NCBI RefSeq assembly: GCF_002252445.1
Contig: NZ_NNRJ01000069.1
Coordinates: forward strand, 1 to 64,000
Reading direction: 5' to 3'
Origin: Brucella thiophenivorans
GTDB lineage: Bacteria > Pseudomonadota > Alphaproteobacteria > Rhizobiales > Rhizobiaceae
DNA length: 64,000 bases
The position numbers and the translations under genes were made by a program. Below the pieces are notes generated by a model. That model was not told where the DNA came from. It saw only the letters and a list, made by a program, of their open reading frames with translations, and searched no databases. This document shows, in pieces, positions 40,257 to 49,463 of the stretch. Every line of letters starts with the position of its first letter. The first letter of the stretch is position 1.

Positions 40257-41504
40257 ATGGCAATTTCCACCGCACCGAACGGTCAGCTTCATGCTGACGC
40301 TCCCTCCGGCAAAAACTATAGTTTTGCACTCGCCAGCCTTACGATGCTGTTCTTCATGTGGGGATTCATCACCTGTCTCAATGACATTCTGATCCCGCAT
40401 CTGAAAAACGTATTTCAGCTCAACTACTTCCAGTCGATGCTGATCCAGTTCTGCTTCTTCGGAGCATACTTCATTGTGTCGCTGCCTGCTGGTGCACTGG
40501 TCAAGCGCATCTCCTATAAATGGGGTATCGTGACTGGTCTTGTGGTCGCTGCTGTTGGCTGCGCACTGTTTATCCCGGCAGCGTCTTATCAGGTATATGC
40601 ACTGTTTCTCGGTGCCCTGTTTGTGCTGGCTTCGGGCGTCACGATTTTGCAGGTCGCCGCAAACCCCTATGTCACCATCCTCGGCGCACCTGAAACCGCA
40701 GCAAGCCGCCTGACACTGACACAGGCTTTCAATTCACTGGGCACAACCATCGCACCAATCTTCGGTGCATTTCTCATTCTTTCTGCAGCAACGAGCGATG
40801 CCGCAAGCTCCGCAGACGCAAATGCCGTTCAGTTCCCTTATCTTCTGCTGGCTCTGGCTTTCGCAGTGCTGGCAATCGTATTTGCGATCCTGAAACTTCC
40901 CAATGTTCAGGAAGAAGAAACTGCGGTCATCAGCAAGGAAGAAGGTTCAGCCTGGCAGTACCGTCACCTGGTACTCGGATCAATCGGCCTGTTCGTCTAT
41001 GTCGGCGCAGAAGTCAGCATCGGCAGTTTTCTCGTCAACTTCCTCAGCGATCCGACTGTTGCAGGCATGGCCGAAGCAGAAGCTGCGCACTACGTTGCCT
41101 ATTTCTGGGGCGGCGCAATGATTGCCCGCTTCATTGGTGCAGTTGCAATGCGCTATGTTGATGACGGCAAGGCACTGGCGTTTAACGCAGCCACGGCAAT
41201 CATCCTGCTGCTCATCACCGTTGCAACCACAGGCCACGTCGCAATGTGGTCGGTTCTGGCGATTGGCCTCTTCAACTCGATTATGTTCCCGACGATATTC
41301 AGTCTGGCATTGCATGGCCTTGGAAAACACACCAGTCAGGGTTCGGGCATTCTGTGTCTGGCAATTGTTGGCGGCGCGATCATCCCGCTTGTTCAGGGAG
41401 CGCTGGCTGATAGCGTTGGCATTCATCTGGCATTCCTGATGCCGATTGTCTGCTACATCTACATTGCCTATTATGGCCTTGTTGGTAGCAAGCCAAAAAT
41501 CTAA
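40257..41504 (+). CDS. gluP: FucP-type sugar:H+ symporter (glucose/galactose transporter)
   Basis: A 415-residue major facilitator protein of the FucP family, with twelve hydrophobic segments. The N-terminal signature [19 protein letters not shown] (about 33-51) and [11 protein letters not shown] (about 63-73) are close to Brucella GluP, which imports glucose and galactose; the length also agrees. MAISTAPNG is the chosen start (ATG 40257); the frame is open 26 codons further upstream but without a ribosome site. Substrate choice between glucose, galactose and fucose cannot be settled from sequence alone. It has its own terminator shared with hisG. Confidence 0.9.
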   Translation: MAISTAPNGQLHADAPSGKNYSFALASLTMLFFMWGFITCLNDILIPHLKNVFQLNYFQSMLIQFCFFGAYFIVSLPAGALVKRISYKWGIVTGLVVAAVGCALFIPAASYQVYALFLGALFVLASGVTILQVAANPYVTILGAPETAASRLTLTQAFNSLGTTIAPIFGAFLILSAATSDAASSADANAVQFPYLLLALAFAVLAIVFAILKLPNVQEEETAVISKEEGSAWQYRHLVLGSIGLFVYVGAEVSIGSFLVNFLSDPTVAGMAEAEAAHYVAYFWGGAMIARFIGAVAMRYVDDGKALAFNAATAIILLLITVATTGHVAMWSVLAIGLFNSIMFPTIFSLALHGLGKHTSQGSGILCLAIVGGAIIPLVQGALADSVGIHLAFLMPIVCYIYIAYYGLVGSKPKI

Positions 41505-41510
41505 AAAGCA

Positions 41511-41543
41511 AAAAAGCCGGTCTGAATTTCAGACCGGCTTTTT
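41511..41543. terminator. bidirectional terminator between gluP and hisG
   Basis: A near-perfect palindrome: 41511-41526 (AAAAAGCCGGTCTGAA) pairs with 41528-41543, giving a 16-bp stem with A and T runs. The two genes converge on it. Confidence 0.95.
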
Positions 41544-41562
41544 AAATTCAACATCGAGTTTA

Positions 41563-42258
41563 TCAGCCAGCAAGACCGTCGCGGATACGCGAAACAACCT
41601 CAGCCACTTTTGCATTTGCTTCGCTGCAGCGAGCTGAAACCAAGCAAGCCTGCGAACGCAGGATAATACCATCTTCAAGCACTTTGAGTTTGTTTGCAGT
41701 CAGCGTCGAGCCGGTCGATGTAATATCGACAATCATATCTGCCGAACCCGCAGCCGGTGCGCCTTCGGTAGCACCCAGACTTTCAACAATGCGATAGACC
41801 TGAATACCATGCTTCTGTGAGAAGAACTGCTGTGTCAGGCGCCAGTATTTTGTGGCAATGCGCAGACGGCGGCCATGACGCTGACGGAAATCGGCAGCAA
41901 CATCATCGAGATCAGCCATTGTCGTCACATCGCGCCAGACTTCCGGCACCGCAACAACCACATCAGCATGGCCAAAACCAAGTTCTGCTTCAATTGCAAC
42001 GCGTTCATCGGCATGCGCCAGCGTTTCGCGAACAAGGTCTTCACCGGTCACGCCCAAATCAACGCTGCCATAGCCCAGTTCGCGCGCAATCTCGGATGCC
42101 GACAAAAACAGAATATAGAGATCATTGTCACCTTCAACACGCGCGCGATAATTGCGGGAATCTTCCGGCAGAATGACATTGTATCCAGCCTGTTCAAGAA
42201 CGGCGAGCGTCTGTTCTTTCAGCCGTCCCTTGGATGGCAGCGCTAGCGTAACACTCAT
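41563..42258 (-). CDS. hisG: ATP phosphoribosyltransferase, short-form catalytic subunit
   Basis: First enzyme of histidine synthesis. The 231-residue protein is the short form of HisG, which lacks the C-terminal regulatory domain and works only in complex with His[11 protein letters not shown] (near 67-76) and [21 protein letters not shown] (near 168-188) are the PRPP-binding and family motifs. The start ATG 42258 overlaps the hisZ stop by four bases (ATGA). The other his genes are not in the window. Confidence 0.96.
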   Translation of the reverse strand: MSVTLALPSKGRLKEQTLAVLEQAGYNVILPEDSRNYRARVEGDNDLYILFLSASEIARELGYGSVDLGVTGEDLVRETLAHADERVAIEAELGFGHADVVVAVPEVWRDVTTMADLDDVAADFRQRHGRRLRIATKYWRLTQQFFSQKHGIQVYRIVESLGATEGAPAAGSADMIVDITSTGSTLTANKLKVLEDGIILRSQACLVSARCSEANAKVAEVVSRIRDGLAG

Positions 42259-43382
42259 GATTGTTCTCCCGCCAGCATCTCTAAGCGATCAAGCCAGATG
42301 GAAAAGCCAACACCTGGAATGGTCTCGGATGCGCCAAGCATGGTGAGCAGGCGATCATAGCGACCGCCACCGGCCAGCACCATATCCTTGTCGCCGCCCG
42401 CCTGACGGATTTCATAAACGAGACCCGTATAGTAATCGAGCGGACGTCCGAAAGACGCATCGTAGACAATGTGTTCGGCAGCAATACCGGCTGCGATAAT
42501 CGCATCGGTCCGTGCTTCTAATTTTTGCAAAACGGCACTCAAATCAAGCGCATTATCGGCTGCAAAAGCCCGCATTGTAATGCCTGCGGTTTCCAGCGAA
42601 ACACGGATTGTAAGAAAGCGCTTCAACAGATCAAGAGCCGAAGATGGGAAGCGCGTTGCAGCGAGATCTTCTTTTTCGATCAGGCGACGCGCGATCTCGG
42701 CAGGTGAGCGGCCAGCGCTGGGCGAAATGCCAGCTTCAAGCATTTCCACCTCAATCATACGCGCCAAACCTGCCTCGTCCCCTTCAGCAACAAGACCGGC
42801 CAGCTGGTCGGGCAATGAATCAGTGCGCTGTTCACCAGTCAATTCGGCAAACGCGGCTTCCATTGTGTGTTCATCGCCAAACGCACGCAGCAACTTTTTG
42901 CGCCAGCCCTGCGGAAGACCAAGCGCCTTCAGCATGCCTGCAAAGACCGCCTGATCGCCAAGAACGATTTCAAGCGGAACGTTTGCGGACGACTGCACGC
43001 AAGCGATTGCATCAGCAATCGAACGCGCATCGGATGCGGCCTCGTCAGTTGCACCGAGGTCTTCAATACCGGCCTGCAAAAACTCCGCGGCACCATCGCG
43101 ACGCTGACGGAAAACTTCGCCGAGATAGGCATAGCGTTTTGGTGTTGCAGCATTCAACGCAATATGATTGCGGCAGACCGGAATGGTGAATTCAGGACGC
43201 AGGCAAAGACTGTCGCCATTTTCGTTTTCGGTAAGAAAGATACGGCGGCGCAAATCCTCGCCCGCCATATCCAGAAACGGATCGGCTGGCTGGATCAGCG
43301 GAATATCGACAAGCTCAGCTTCGCTGGCATCAAGCTGCGCGCGAAGCGTTGTAAAAATCGGTGAAGTACGTGATCCAGTCAT
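42255..43382 (-). CDS. hisZ: ATP phosphoribosyltransferase regulatory subunit
   Basis: A 375-residue paralogue of histidyl-tRNA synthetase that has lost aminoacylation and serves as the feedback-sensing partner of short HisG. It keeps the class II core ([33 protein letters not shown]) and the HisS-like stretch [13 protein letters not shown], but has no C-terminal anticodon-binding domain. ATG 43382 is chosen: the frame extends 23 codons into hisS, where no ribosome site fits. It lies 7 bases after hisS and is coupled to hisG, so the three form one operon. Confidence 0.94.
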   Translation of the reverse strand: MTGSRTSPIFTTLRAQLDASEAELVDIPLIQPADPFLDMAGEDLRRRIFLTENENGDSLCLRPEFTIPVCRNHIALNAATPKRYAYLGEVFRQRRDGAAEFLQAGIEDLGATDEAASDARSIADAIACVQSSANVPLEIVLGDQAVFAGMLKALGLPQGWRKKLLRAFGDEHTMEAAFAELTGEQRTDSLPDQLAGLVAEGDEAGLARMIEVEMLEAGISPSAGRSPAEIARRLIEKEDLAATRFPSSALDLLKRFLTIRVSLETAGITMRAFAADNALDLSAVLQKLEARTDAIIAAGIAAEHIVYDASFGRPLDYYTGLVYEIRQAGGDKDMVLAGGGRYDRLLTMLGASETIPGVGFSIWLDRLEMLAGEQS

Positions 43383-43389
43383 CGCCCCG

Positions 43390-44898
43390 TCACTTCGCCT
43401 GCTGTGCGCGATCGCGAGCTTGCGCTTCGAGGATTTCGCGCACTGCCGCAACGATACCCTCTTCCTTGACCGTGACCTGCGCCGGGCGGCTTTCGCGCCA
43501 GGTCGTATTGTCTTCGATCTCTGCTGAAATACGCTTGCCCTCGATCAGATCCTTGATCTGAACTTCACCCGCTTCACGTTCCTGCGAACCCTGAATGATC
43601 ACGCATGGCGCATCGCGACGATCCGCATATTTCATCTGCGCCTTCATGCCGGAACCGCCGACATACATTTCAGCGCGGATACCAGCCTGACGCAGCTGAG
43701 AAACCATCTTCTGATAGCCACCAAGGCTCTGTGCATCCTTGTCCATCACCAGCACAACAACCGGGCCAACAACATCGGACACATCGAGTTTGCCGAGGTT
43801 TTTCAGCGCCGTCATCAGGCGCGAAACGCCGATGGAGAAGCCGGTTGCAGGCACAGGTTCGCCACGGAAACGCGAAACCAGACCGTCATAACGACCGCCG
43901 CCGCCAACTGAACCGAACACGACCTTCTGGCCATCTTCGTTGGTCACATCGAACAGCAGTTCAGCTTCAAACACAGGGCCGGTGTAATATTCGAGACCAC
44001 GCACCACCGATGGATCGATCTTCACGCGACCTTCATAGCCGCCAGCGTCAAACAGGGCTTCCATATCAGCAAGCTCTTTCACGCCTTCTTCGCCCTTGGC
44101 GTTACCTGCAACCACGGCCTGTAGATTGGCGATGGTTTCAGCGCCGGTCGCACCACCCGCAGCAGTAAAGGCCAGAACCTTTTCGACAGCCGCATCGTCA
44201 AGCAGCGCACCCTTGGTGAAGTCGCCGCTCTCATCAAGACGACCCTTGCCAAGCAGAAGACGCACGCCTTCAGCACCGAACTTATCGAGCTTATCGATAG
44301 CGCGCAGCACGTTAAGACGCTTGCCTGCATTTTCATCACCAGCAAGACCAATGGCTTCGAGAACACCGTCGAGAACCTTGCGGTTATTGACGCGGATGAC
44401 ATAATCGCCGCGTTGAATGCCTAGGCGCTCAATCGTATCAGCCATCATCATGCACATTTCGGCATCCGCTGAGACATTCGGCGCGCCAACCGTATCGGCA
44501 TCGAACTGCATGAACTGACGGAAACGGCCCGGACCCGGCTTTTCGTTACGGAACACCCAGCCATTGCGATAGCTGCGATAAGGCTTTGGCAAGCTTTCGT
44601 AATTTTCAGCCACAAAGCGGGCAAGCGGTGCTGTCAGATCATAACGCAGCGACAGCCACTGCTCATCATCATCCTGAAACGAGAACACGCCTTCATTCGG
44701 ACGATCCTGATCGGGCAGGAATTTTCCAAGCGCGTCGGTATATTCAATAAGCGGCGTTTCCACCGGCTCGAAACCATAAAGGTCATAGACTTCACGAATG
44801 GTTGCGGTCATTTTTTCAGTAGCGCGCAGATCATCTGGCACCCGATCGACAAACCCGCGCGGCAACCGCGCCTTCATCTTGTCCGCTTTATCGGCCAT
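43390..44898 (-). CDS. hisS: histidyl-tRNA synthetase
   Basis: Charges tRNA-His. The 502-residue protein has class II motif 2 ([20 protein letters not shown], near 107-126), the HisA motif [11 protein letters not shown] (near 305) and a C-terminal anticodon-binding domain ([10 protein letters not shown]..., after about 395). Insertion around 180-270 is typical of the alphaproteobacterial form. It heads a hisS-hisZ-hisG operon, placing the true synthetase directly before its paralogue. The N-terminus [19 protein letters not shown] has the conserved PRGFxD. Confidence 0.96.
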   Translation of the reverse strand: MADKADKMKARLPRGFVDRVPDDLRATEKMTATIREVYDLYGFEPVETPLIEYTDALGKFLPDQDRPNEGVFSFQDDDEQWLSLRYDLTAPLARFVAENYESLPKPYRSYRNGWVFRNEKPGPGRFRQFMQFDADTVGAPNVSADAEMCMMMADTIERLGIQRGDYVIRVNNRKVLDGVLEAIGLAGDENAGKRLNVLRAIDKLDKFGAEGVRLLLGKGRLDESGDFTKGALLDDAAVEKVLAFTAAGGATGAETIANLQAVVAGNAKGEEGVKELADMEALFDAGGYEGRVKIDPSVVRGLEYYTGPVFEAELLFDVTNEDGQKVVFGSVGGGGRYDGLVSRFRGEPVPATGFSIGVSRLMTALKNLGKLDVSDVVGPVVVLVMDKDAQSLGGYQKMVSQLRQAGIRAEMYVGGSGMKAQMKYADRRDAPCVIIQGSQEREAGEVQIKDLIEGKRISAEIEDNTTWRESRPAQVTVKEEGIVAAVREILEAQARDRAQQAK

Positions 44899-45021
44899 TT
44901 TCCCGCCTGCTCACTGATTTTGTTCACGTTATATCGGTAAAAAAACCGACAAATTCATTGCCGGTTTCCTAACGCATCAAAACGGGTGCGGCAAGTGCAC
45001 GAGCGTGTTTAAAAGTGCTGA

Positions 45022-45639
45022 TTACCGTGTTGCTATTGCAACCGCTGCACCGGCCATCATTCCAGCACTTGTGCGATTTGCAATCCGCATGGCGCGCGGG
45101 CTGCGCAAAAAACGCCGCGCCTGTGCTGCAAGCACGACCCAAGCCGTATCGACTGCCGCCAGAACCGCAAACATAACGAGCAGCAATTCAGCCCAGCCAA
45201 CCACGGAAACATGGGTAATATCGATAACAGTTGGCAGGATCGCGATATAGAACACCATGATTTTTGGATTGCCGAGCGTGACTGCAAGCGCACTGAAAAA
45301 CAGCTTCTTGGCCTCACCCTCACGCGGGATAGCATTCTCATCTGCCGTGGTCTCGACAGGTGCAATCCACATTTTCCATGCCAGATAGATTAGATAGGCG
45401 ACGCCCAAATATTTGAGCACAAGGAACACAGTGTGAAAGCTGTTTGCAAGTGCCGAGAGGCCCCACACAGCGAGCGACAGCCAGATTGCATCGCCAAGCC
45501 AAAGGCCGAACATGAATGGAAACACGCCCTTATGGCCACGGCTGATAACGCGTGCGACCAGCGCACCGACATTTGGCCCCGGCGTACCTGCCGCGACAAC
45601 CAGAATACCGGCAAAAACCACAAGCGATGTGAGATCCAT
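45022..45639 (-). CDS. LysE family amino-acid exporter
   Basis: A 205-residue inner-membrane protein of the LysE/RhtB family with about six hydrophobic segments. The family signature GTPGPNVGALVARVISRGHKGVFPFMFGLWLGD (about 18-50) is clear, and GNPKIMVFYIAILPT (near 120) is the second typical loop. Members export lysine, threonine, homoserine or related amino acids; the substrate here is unknown. A strong AGGAGA lies before ATG 45639. No LysG-type regulator is adjacent. It stands between hisS and tag on the same strand with gaps of 123 and 55 bases. Confidence 0.92.
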   Translation of the reverse strand: MDLTSLVVFAGILVVAAGTPGPNVGALVARVISRGHKGVFPFMFGLWLGDAIWLSLAVWGLSALANSFHTVFLVLKYLGVAYLIYLAWKMWIAPVETTADENAIPREGEAKKLFFSALAVTLGNPKIMVFYIAILPTVIDITHVSVVGWAELLLVMFAVLAAVDTAWVVLAAQARRFLRSPRAMRIANRTSAGMMAGAAVAIATR

Positions 45640-45694
45640 TTTCGTCTCCTGTGGCGGCTTTTGCCAGAAAAATAATGGAACCGCAATCAGTGCT

Positions 45695-46342
45695 TTACAA
45701 AGGGCGATTAAACGTCAATCGAAGTTTTTCGACATGATCGCGGCAATGACAGCCCTCAATATGATCATTGACAAGCCCCATCGCCTGCATGAAAGCATAA
45801 ACGGTTGTCGGACCAACAAAAGACCAGCCACGTTTCTTGAGGTCTTTTGAAATGCGGGTTGAAATAGCCGTCGTCGGATTGGCAATCAGGGTCGGATAAT
45901 CGACCACTTGCGGACGATCTTCTGCTCCCGGCTCGAACGACCAGAAATAAGCCGCAAGCGATCCCTTTTCTCCAATAAGCTCGATTGCCCGCTTTGCATT
46001 GTTGATAGTCGAAACAATTTTGCCGCGATGACGCACAATGCCCTTATCTGCCAGCAGCCGTTCAATATCCGCATCGCCATAAAGAGCGACACGATGAAAA
46101 TCAAACCCATCAAAGGCCGCGCGGAAATTCTCGCGCTTGCGCAAAATCGTCAGCCATGACAGCCCCGACTGAAACCCTTCAAGGCAGATTTTCTCAAACA
46201 AGCGCTTATCGTCAGCGACAGGAAAACCCCATTCATTATCGTGATAAGTGATGTAATCGGGCAGTTCCCCGGGCCAGAAACAACGCATTTTGCCGTCCGC
46301 ACTGACGATCAACCCGGTCTTTTCCTGCACGCTGTCGCCCAT
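45695..46342 (-). CDS. tag: DNA-3-methyladenine glycosylase I
   Basis: Base-excision repair enzyme that removes 3-methyladenine. The 215-residue protein has the Tag signature near the N-terminus (MRCFWPGELPDYITYHDNEWG, about 19-39), which holds the zinc ligands Cys21 and the following histidine, and FEKICLEGFQSGLSWLTILRKRENF (about 50-74). The zinc site is completed near the C-terminus in DHIEGCHCR. A recognised FVGPTTVYAFMQAMG stretch precedes it. GGGGATAG precedes the start. The downstream LysE gene lies 55 bases after its stop, so joint transcription is possible. Confidence 0.94.
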   Translation of the reverse strand: MGDSVQEKTGLIVSADGKMRCFWPGELPDYITYHDNEWGFPVADDKRLFEKICLEGFQSGLSWLTILRKRENFRAAFDGFDFHRVALYGDADIERLLADKGIVRHRGKIVSTINNAKRAIELIGEKGSLAAYFWSFEPGAEDRPQVVDYPTLIANPTTAISTRISKDLKKRGWSFVGPTTVYAFMQAMGLVNDHIEGCHCRDHVEKLRLTFNRPL

Positions 46343-46482
46343 CTCTATCCCCCTGAACTTTCATCAACTTTTAATCATGTCGCGCAACTTCGCGCTAACC
46401 ACAACTTTAATTTGAAAGAAGCAGTCGCTGCAAACCCCGCAAAATTTACTTTTATGATTCCTTTGCACGGCACAATGAGACC

Positions 46483-46584
46483 ATGAAATTCGGGGCCGTT
46501 CTCCTGACAGCTGATGTCAGGAGTGCGACGGGCAACCGCGTCAGCGCGAATGCAGGACGCAAAACAGACGGATTGGGCTTATGA
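46483..46584 (+). CDS. possible 33-codon ORF overlapping the L,D-transpeptidase start
   Basis: ATG 46483 opens a frame of 33 codons (begins MKFGAVLLTADVRSATG) whose TGA overlaps the ATG of the next gene as ATGA. GAGA lies four bases before the ATG, which is a weak ribosome site. The hairpin CTCCTGACA/TGTCAGGAG (46501-46509 with 46515-46523) lies inside it. It could be a leader peptide that couples translation, a gene remnant, or chance. Confidence 0.3.
   Translation: MKFGAVLLTADVRSATGNRVSANAGRKTDGLGL
46501..46523 (+). promoter_or_regulatory. stem-loop in the L,D-transpeptidase leader
   Basis: CTCCTGACA and TGTCAGGAG form a perfect 9-bp stem with a 5-base loop, 57 bases before the start codon. 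No T run follows, so it is not a terminator. Confidence 0.45.
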
Positions 46585-47351
46585 AACCACGTCATCTGCT
46601 TTTAATTGGATCAATTGCAGCAATCACCGTTTCTATTGTCACGACCAGCATGGCTTTTGCGAACGATCGTTATGTGACCCAGCCGCCGGTTCGGGTCGAT
46701 AGTGAAACGTCCCAGCGTTGGCTCGCTCAACTAGGCGGCCCTGCCGTGCGCGTTGTGCCGCAAGCCGAGGCCGCGCAGCCGCAAAAGCGCACTGTTGTGC
46801 GGCAAAAACAGCCGCCAAAAGCGCGCTATCAGAATGTCAGCCAGCAGCGCCCTACCGCTAATCCGGCGAAGGTCGTGCGCAAAAAGCAGCAGCTTGATCC
46901 AATGTTCCTGCCGCAGGTGGTTTCCTATTCCGGCGGCGAAAAACCCGGAACTCTCGTAATTGATACGAACAAGCGTTTTCTTTATCTCGTCGAAGGCAAC
47001 GGTCAGGCGCGCCGCTATGGTATTGGCGTCGGCAAGCAGGGCTTCGGCTGGAAAGGCACACAGAAGGTAAGCCGCAAGGCCGAGTGGCCAACATGGACGC
47101 CACCAAAGGAAATGATCGCTCGCGAACGCAAGAAAGGCCGCATTCTGCCTGCGCAGATGAAGGGCGGCATTAACAATCCGCTTGGTGCACGTGCGCTTTA
47201 TCTGGGTTCCACGCTGTACCGCATTCACGGCACCAATCAGCCTTGGACCATCGGCAAAGCCATGTCTTCCGGTTGTTTCCGTATGCGTAACGAAGATGTG
47301 AGCGATCTTTATGGTCGCGTCCCTGTTGGCACACGCGTGGTCGTTCGATAA
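46581..47351 (+). CDS. L,D-transpeptidase (YkuD domain), exported
   Basis: Periplasmic cysteine transpeptidase that makes 3-3 peptidoglycan cross-links or, in Rhizobiales, links outer-membrane proteins to peptidoglycan. The 256-residue protein has a signal peptide (about 1-29, ending MAFA), a basic, glutamine-rich linker (55-105) and a YkuD domain from about 115. The catalytic motif is H216 in HGTN and C232 in SSGCFRMRNEDV. The length and layout fit the multi-copy YkuD family of Brucella. The start has no strong ribosome site but overlaps the upstream small ORF. Confidence 0.93.
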   Translation: MKPRHLLLIGSIAAITVSIVTTSMAFANDRYVTQPPVRVDSETSQRWLAQLGGPAVRVVPQAEAAQPQKRTVVRQKQPPKARYQNVSQQRPTANPAKVVRKKQQLDPMFLPQVVSYSGGEKPGTLVIDTNKRFLYLVEGNGQARRYGIGVGKQGFGWKGTQKVSRKAEWPTWTPPKEMIARERKKGRILPAQMKGGINNPLGARALYLGSTLYRIHGTNQPWTIGKAMSSGCFRMRNEDVSDLYGRVPVGTRVVVR

Positions 47352-47379
47352 TTAAAACCCTTAATGGATCGCAAATTCA

Positions 47380-47413
47380 GGCCGTTGTCGCATAAAGTGA
47401 CAACGGCCTTTTT
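47380..47413 (+). terminator. terminator after the L,D-transpeptidase gene
   Basis: GGCCGTTGTC (47380-47389) pairs with GACAACGGCC (47399-47408), followed by TTTTT. Confidence 0.93.
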
Positions 47414-47563
47414 GTCATCGAATTGAAATTTTTAGCGTTTTTATAGGAAAAGCGTCCGCCTTAACGCACAAAGGCAGACGAAAGGTCTTTCACTTTTCAT
47501 GCGAACACCCATATGCTGTGCAAGCAAAATGAAGAGTATATATGTAAGAGGGAAGGACTGAAC

Positions 47564-48394
47564 ATGACCGTACCGGCGGTAAAACTGAACGACGGCAATC
47601 ATATCCCGCAGCTCGGTTACGGTGTCTGGCAGGTTGGCAATGACGAGGCTGTCACGGCTGTCAGCGAAGCGCTGAAAGTAGGCTACCGGCACATTGATAC
47701 TGCTGCCATTTATGGCAATGAAGAAGGCACCGGCAAGGCAATCAACGAATCCGGCATTGCCCGCAGCGATATTTATCTGACGACAAAGCTCTGGAATAAA
47801 GAACAGGGTTATGAGTCAACGCTCAAGGCTTTTGACGCCAGTCTCAAAAAGCTCGGCACGGATTATGTTGATCTTTATCTGATCCATTGGCCGCTGCCAT
47901 CCAAAGACCTGTTCATGGACACATGGCGCGCTTTTATCAAAATTAAAGAAGAAGGCCGCGCGAAATCGATCGGTGTTTCGAATTTCCAAACAGCTGATCT
48001 TGAGCGTGTTCTAAAAGAAAGCGATGTTGTTCCGGTTATCAACCAGATCGAACTTCATCCGCAATTCCAGCAGGACGAACTACGGCTGTTCCACAGCAAG
48101 CATGACATTGCAACGGAAGCCTGGAGCCCACTCGGCCAGGGTACTATTCTGGAAAACCCGACGCTGAAAACGATTGCTGAAAAGCACGGTAAATCAGTCG
48201 CTCAGGTCATCCTGCGCTGGCATATCGAAACCGGCAATATCGTTATTCCAAAGTCGGTTACGCCAGCACGCATCAAGGAAAACTTCGAAGTTTTCGACTT
48301 CAGCCTCAATGGCACCGATCATGATGCAATCACCAAGCTGGACAAGACGGACGGTCGTATCGGCCCAAATCCCGCGACGTTCTCAGTGGTATAA
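47564..48394 (+). CDS. aldo/keto reductase
   Basis: NADPH-dependent reductase of 276 residues with a TIM-barrel fold. The catalytic tetrad is complete: D45 and Y50 in HIDTAAIYGNE, K75 in TKLWNK and H108 in LIHWPLP. NADPH contacts are in IPKSVTPARIKENF (near 228-241). The pattern is that of 2,5-diketo-D-gluconate reductase-like AKR5 enzymes (DkgA); the physiological substrate is unknown and may be methylglyoxal or other aldehydes. GGAAGGA precedes ATG 47564; an upstream in-frame ATG lacks a site. A terminator follows. Confidence 0.93.
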   Translation: MTVPAVKLNDGNHIPQLGYGVWQVGNDEAVTAVSEALKVGYRHIDTAAIYGNEEGTGKAINESGIARSDIYLTTKLWNKEQGYESTLKAFDASLKKLGTDYVDLYLIHWPLPSKDLFMDTWRAFIKIKEEGRAKSIGVSNFQTADLERVLKESDVVPVINQIELHPQFQQDELRLFHSKHDIATEAWSPLGQGTILENPTLKTIAEKHGKSVAQVILRWHIETGNIVIPKSVTPARIKENFEVFDFSLNGTDHDAITKLDKTDGRIGPNPATFSVV

Positions 48395-48401
48395 TCACAA
48401 T

Positions 48402-48431
48402 AAAAAAGCCCGCCAAATGGCGGGCTTTTTT
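48402..48431. terminator. bidirectional terminator, aldo/keto reductase and DUF2000 gene
   Basis: 48402-48415 (AAAAAAGCCCGCCA) pairs with 48418-48431, a 14-bp stem flanked by A and T runs between two convergent stop codons. Confidence 0.95.
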
Positions 48432-48848
48432 TTATCGTAGTAGCTTCAAGCTACCTGTCAACGAACGCACCCATTTTGATGGGCCTGCAATTCCCAGCCC
48501 GTCAATCACCTCGGTCGCAAGTTCCTTTTCAGGAAAAATCGCTTCATACTCGGCATAGACATGCAGCGAACGTGCAAAGGCGGGGAAAGCCACAACAGCC
48601 TGCCGCTCTTCAAAGTCGGCTGCTTTTAATGCAAGTGCCCGAATAGTTTCCCCATCAGCCTGAAGGATCGGCACCGGACGATCCGAGCTGATGTCGATTG
48701 CGACGCCGTTCTTATCGACCAGCTGTCGGGCGGCAATGACGGGCAGCTTTGCACCCAGCCCAATCGAAATCGCGCCAACCGTATTGGCGAGCAGCCCCAG
48801 CGGCAGTTCTGGATTAACAATAATTGCGAGACGTAAGTCTTCGTGCAT
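48432..48848 (-). CDS. DUF2000 family protein
   Basis: A 138-residue cytoplasmic protein that fits DUF2000 (LRLAIIVNPELPLGLLANTVGAISIGLGAKLP at the N-terminus; the PTH2-like fold has been reported for the family). The function is unknown. It contains the stretch DFEERQAVVAFPAFARSLHVYAEYE in the middle. The gene is divergent from an Lrp-type regulator with a 132-bp gap that carries a repeated GGTAGATAT, so it is a likely target of that regulator. This pairing of a DUF2000 gene and an AsnC/Lrp gene is common in related bacteria as far as I recall. Confidence 0.85.
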   Translation of the reverse strand: MHEDLRLAIIVNPELPLGLLANTVGAISIGLGAKLPVIAARQLVDKNGVAIDISSDRPVPILQADGETIRALALKAADFEERQAVVAFPAFARSLHVYAEYEAIFPEKELATEVIDGLGIAGPSKWVRSLTGSLKLLR

Positions 48849-48938
48849 GACGGCTCCTGAAACAGAAATTTCTCATCGAGAAGTACACCGATTCATGGGG
48901 GCAATCCTGCCTACCTATCCCGCCTGACATAGATTTAT

Positions 48939-48979
48939 GGTAGATATTACCGGAAACAGTCGATTCTGAGGTAGATATA
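48939..48979. promoter_or_regulatory. direct repeats upstream of the Lrp gene
   Basis: GGTAGATAT occurs at 48939-48947 and again at 48970-48978, 31 bases apart (about three helical turns). The first copy continues into TTACC and forms GGTA-N5-TACC. The second ends directly at the start codon. Spacing and place suit an Lrp/AsnC autoregulatory site. Confidence 0.45.
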
Positions 48980-48980
48980 C

Positions 48981-49463
48981 ATGAGCACACTCGATCTATC
49001 TGACATCAGGATTCTCGACGCATTGCAGGAAGATGGACGCCTGACCAATCAGGCATTGGCCGACAAGGTTGGCATGTCCACCTCTCCAAGCTGGCGCAAA
49101 GTACGCAAGCTGGAAGAGGATGGAATCATTGCAGGCTACCGTGCAACGCTTGACCGCAAAGCCATCGGCCTCGGTGTGATGGCTTTTGTCCGCATCAAGA
49201 TAGAAAGCCACAGCGAAGCGGAAGCCGAACAATTCGCCGCTGAACTGATGGGGCTTGAGGAAGTCATTACCTGTTACAGCATCGCCGGAGACGCTGATTT
49301 TCTGCTACAAGTCGTGTCGCATGACCTTGACACCTATGCAGATTTTGCCATGTCGACTTTACGCCGACTGCCCAGCATCAAGGAAATGCAGACCACTTTC
49401 GTGCTGAAAGAAACGAAGAGCTTCAAGGGCTTTCCGCTCAAACATACCCGGTCAGTGAGATAG
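48981..49463 (+). CDS. Lrp/AsnC family transcriptional regulator
   Basis: A 160-residue regulator. The N-terminal HTH (ILDALQEDGRLTNQALADKVGMSTSPSWRKVRKLEEDGII, about 10-49) is followed by a RAM/AsnC ligand-binding domain (VMAFVRIKIE..., CYSIAGDADFLLQVV, about 70-145). Members sense amino acids and bind DNA as octamers. The effector is unknown. It is divergent from the DUF2000 gene. Its 3' end overlaps the convergent glcF stop by 12 bases, with no terminator between them. Confidence 0.93.
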   Translation: MSTLDLSDIRILDALQEDGRLTNQALADKVGMSTSPSWRKVRKLEEDGIIAGYRATLDRKAIGLGVMAFVRIKIESHSEAEAEQFAAELMGLEEVITCYSIAGDADFLLQVVSHDLDTYADFAMSTLRRLPSIKEMQTTFVLKETKSFKGFPLKHTRSVR

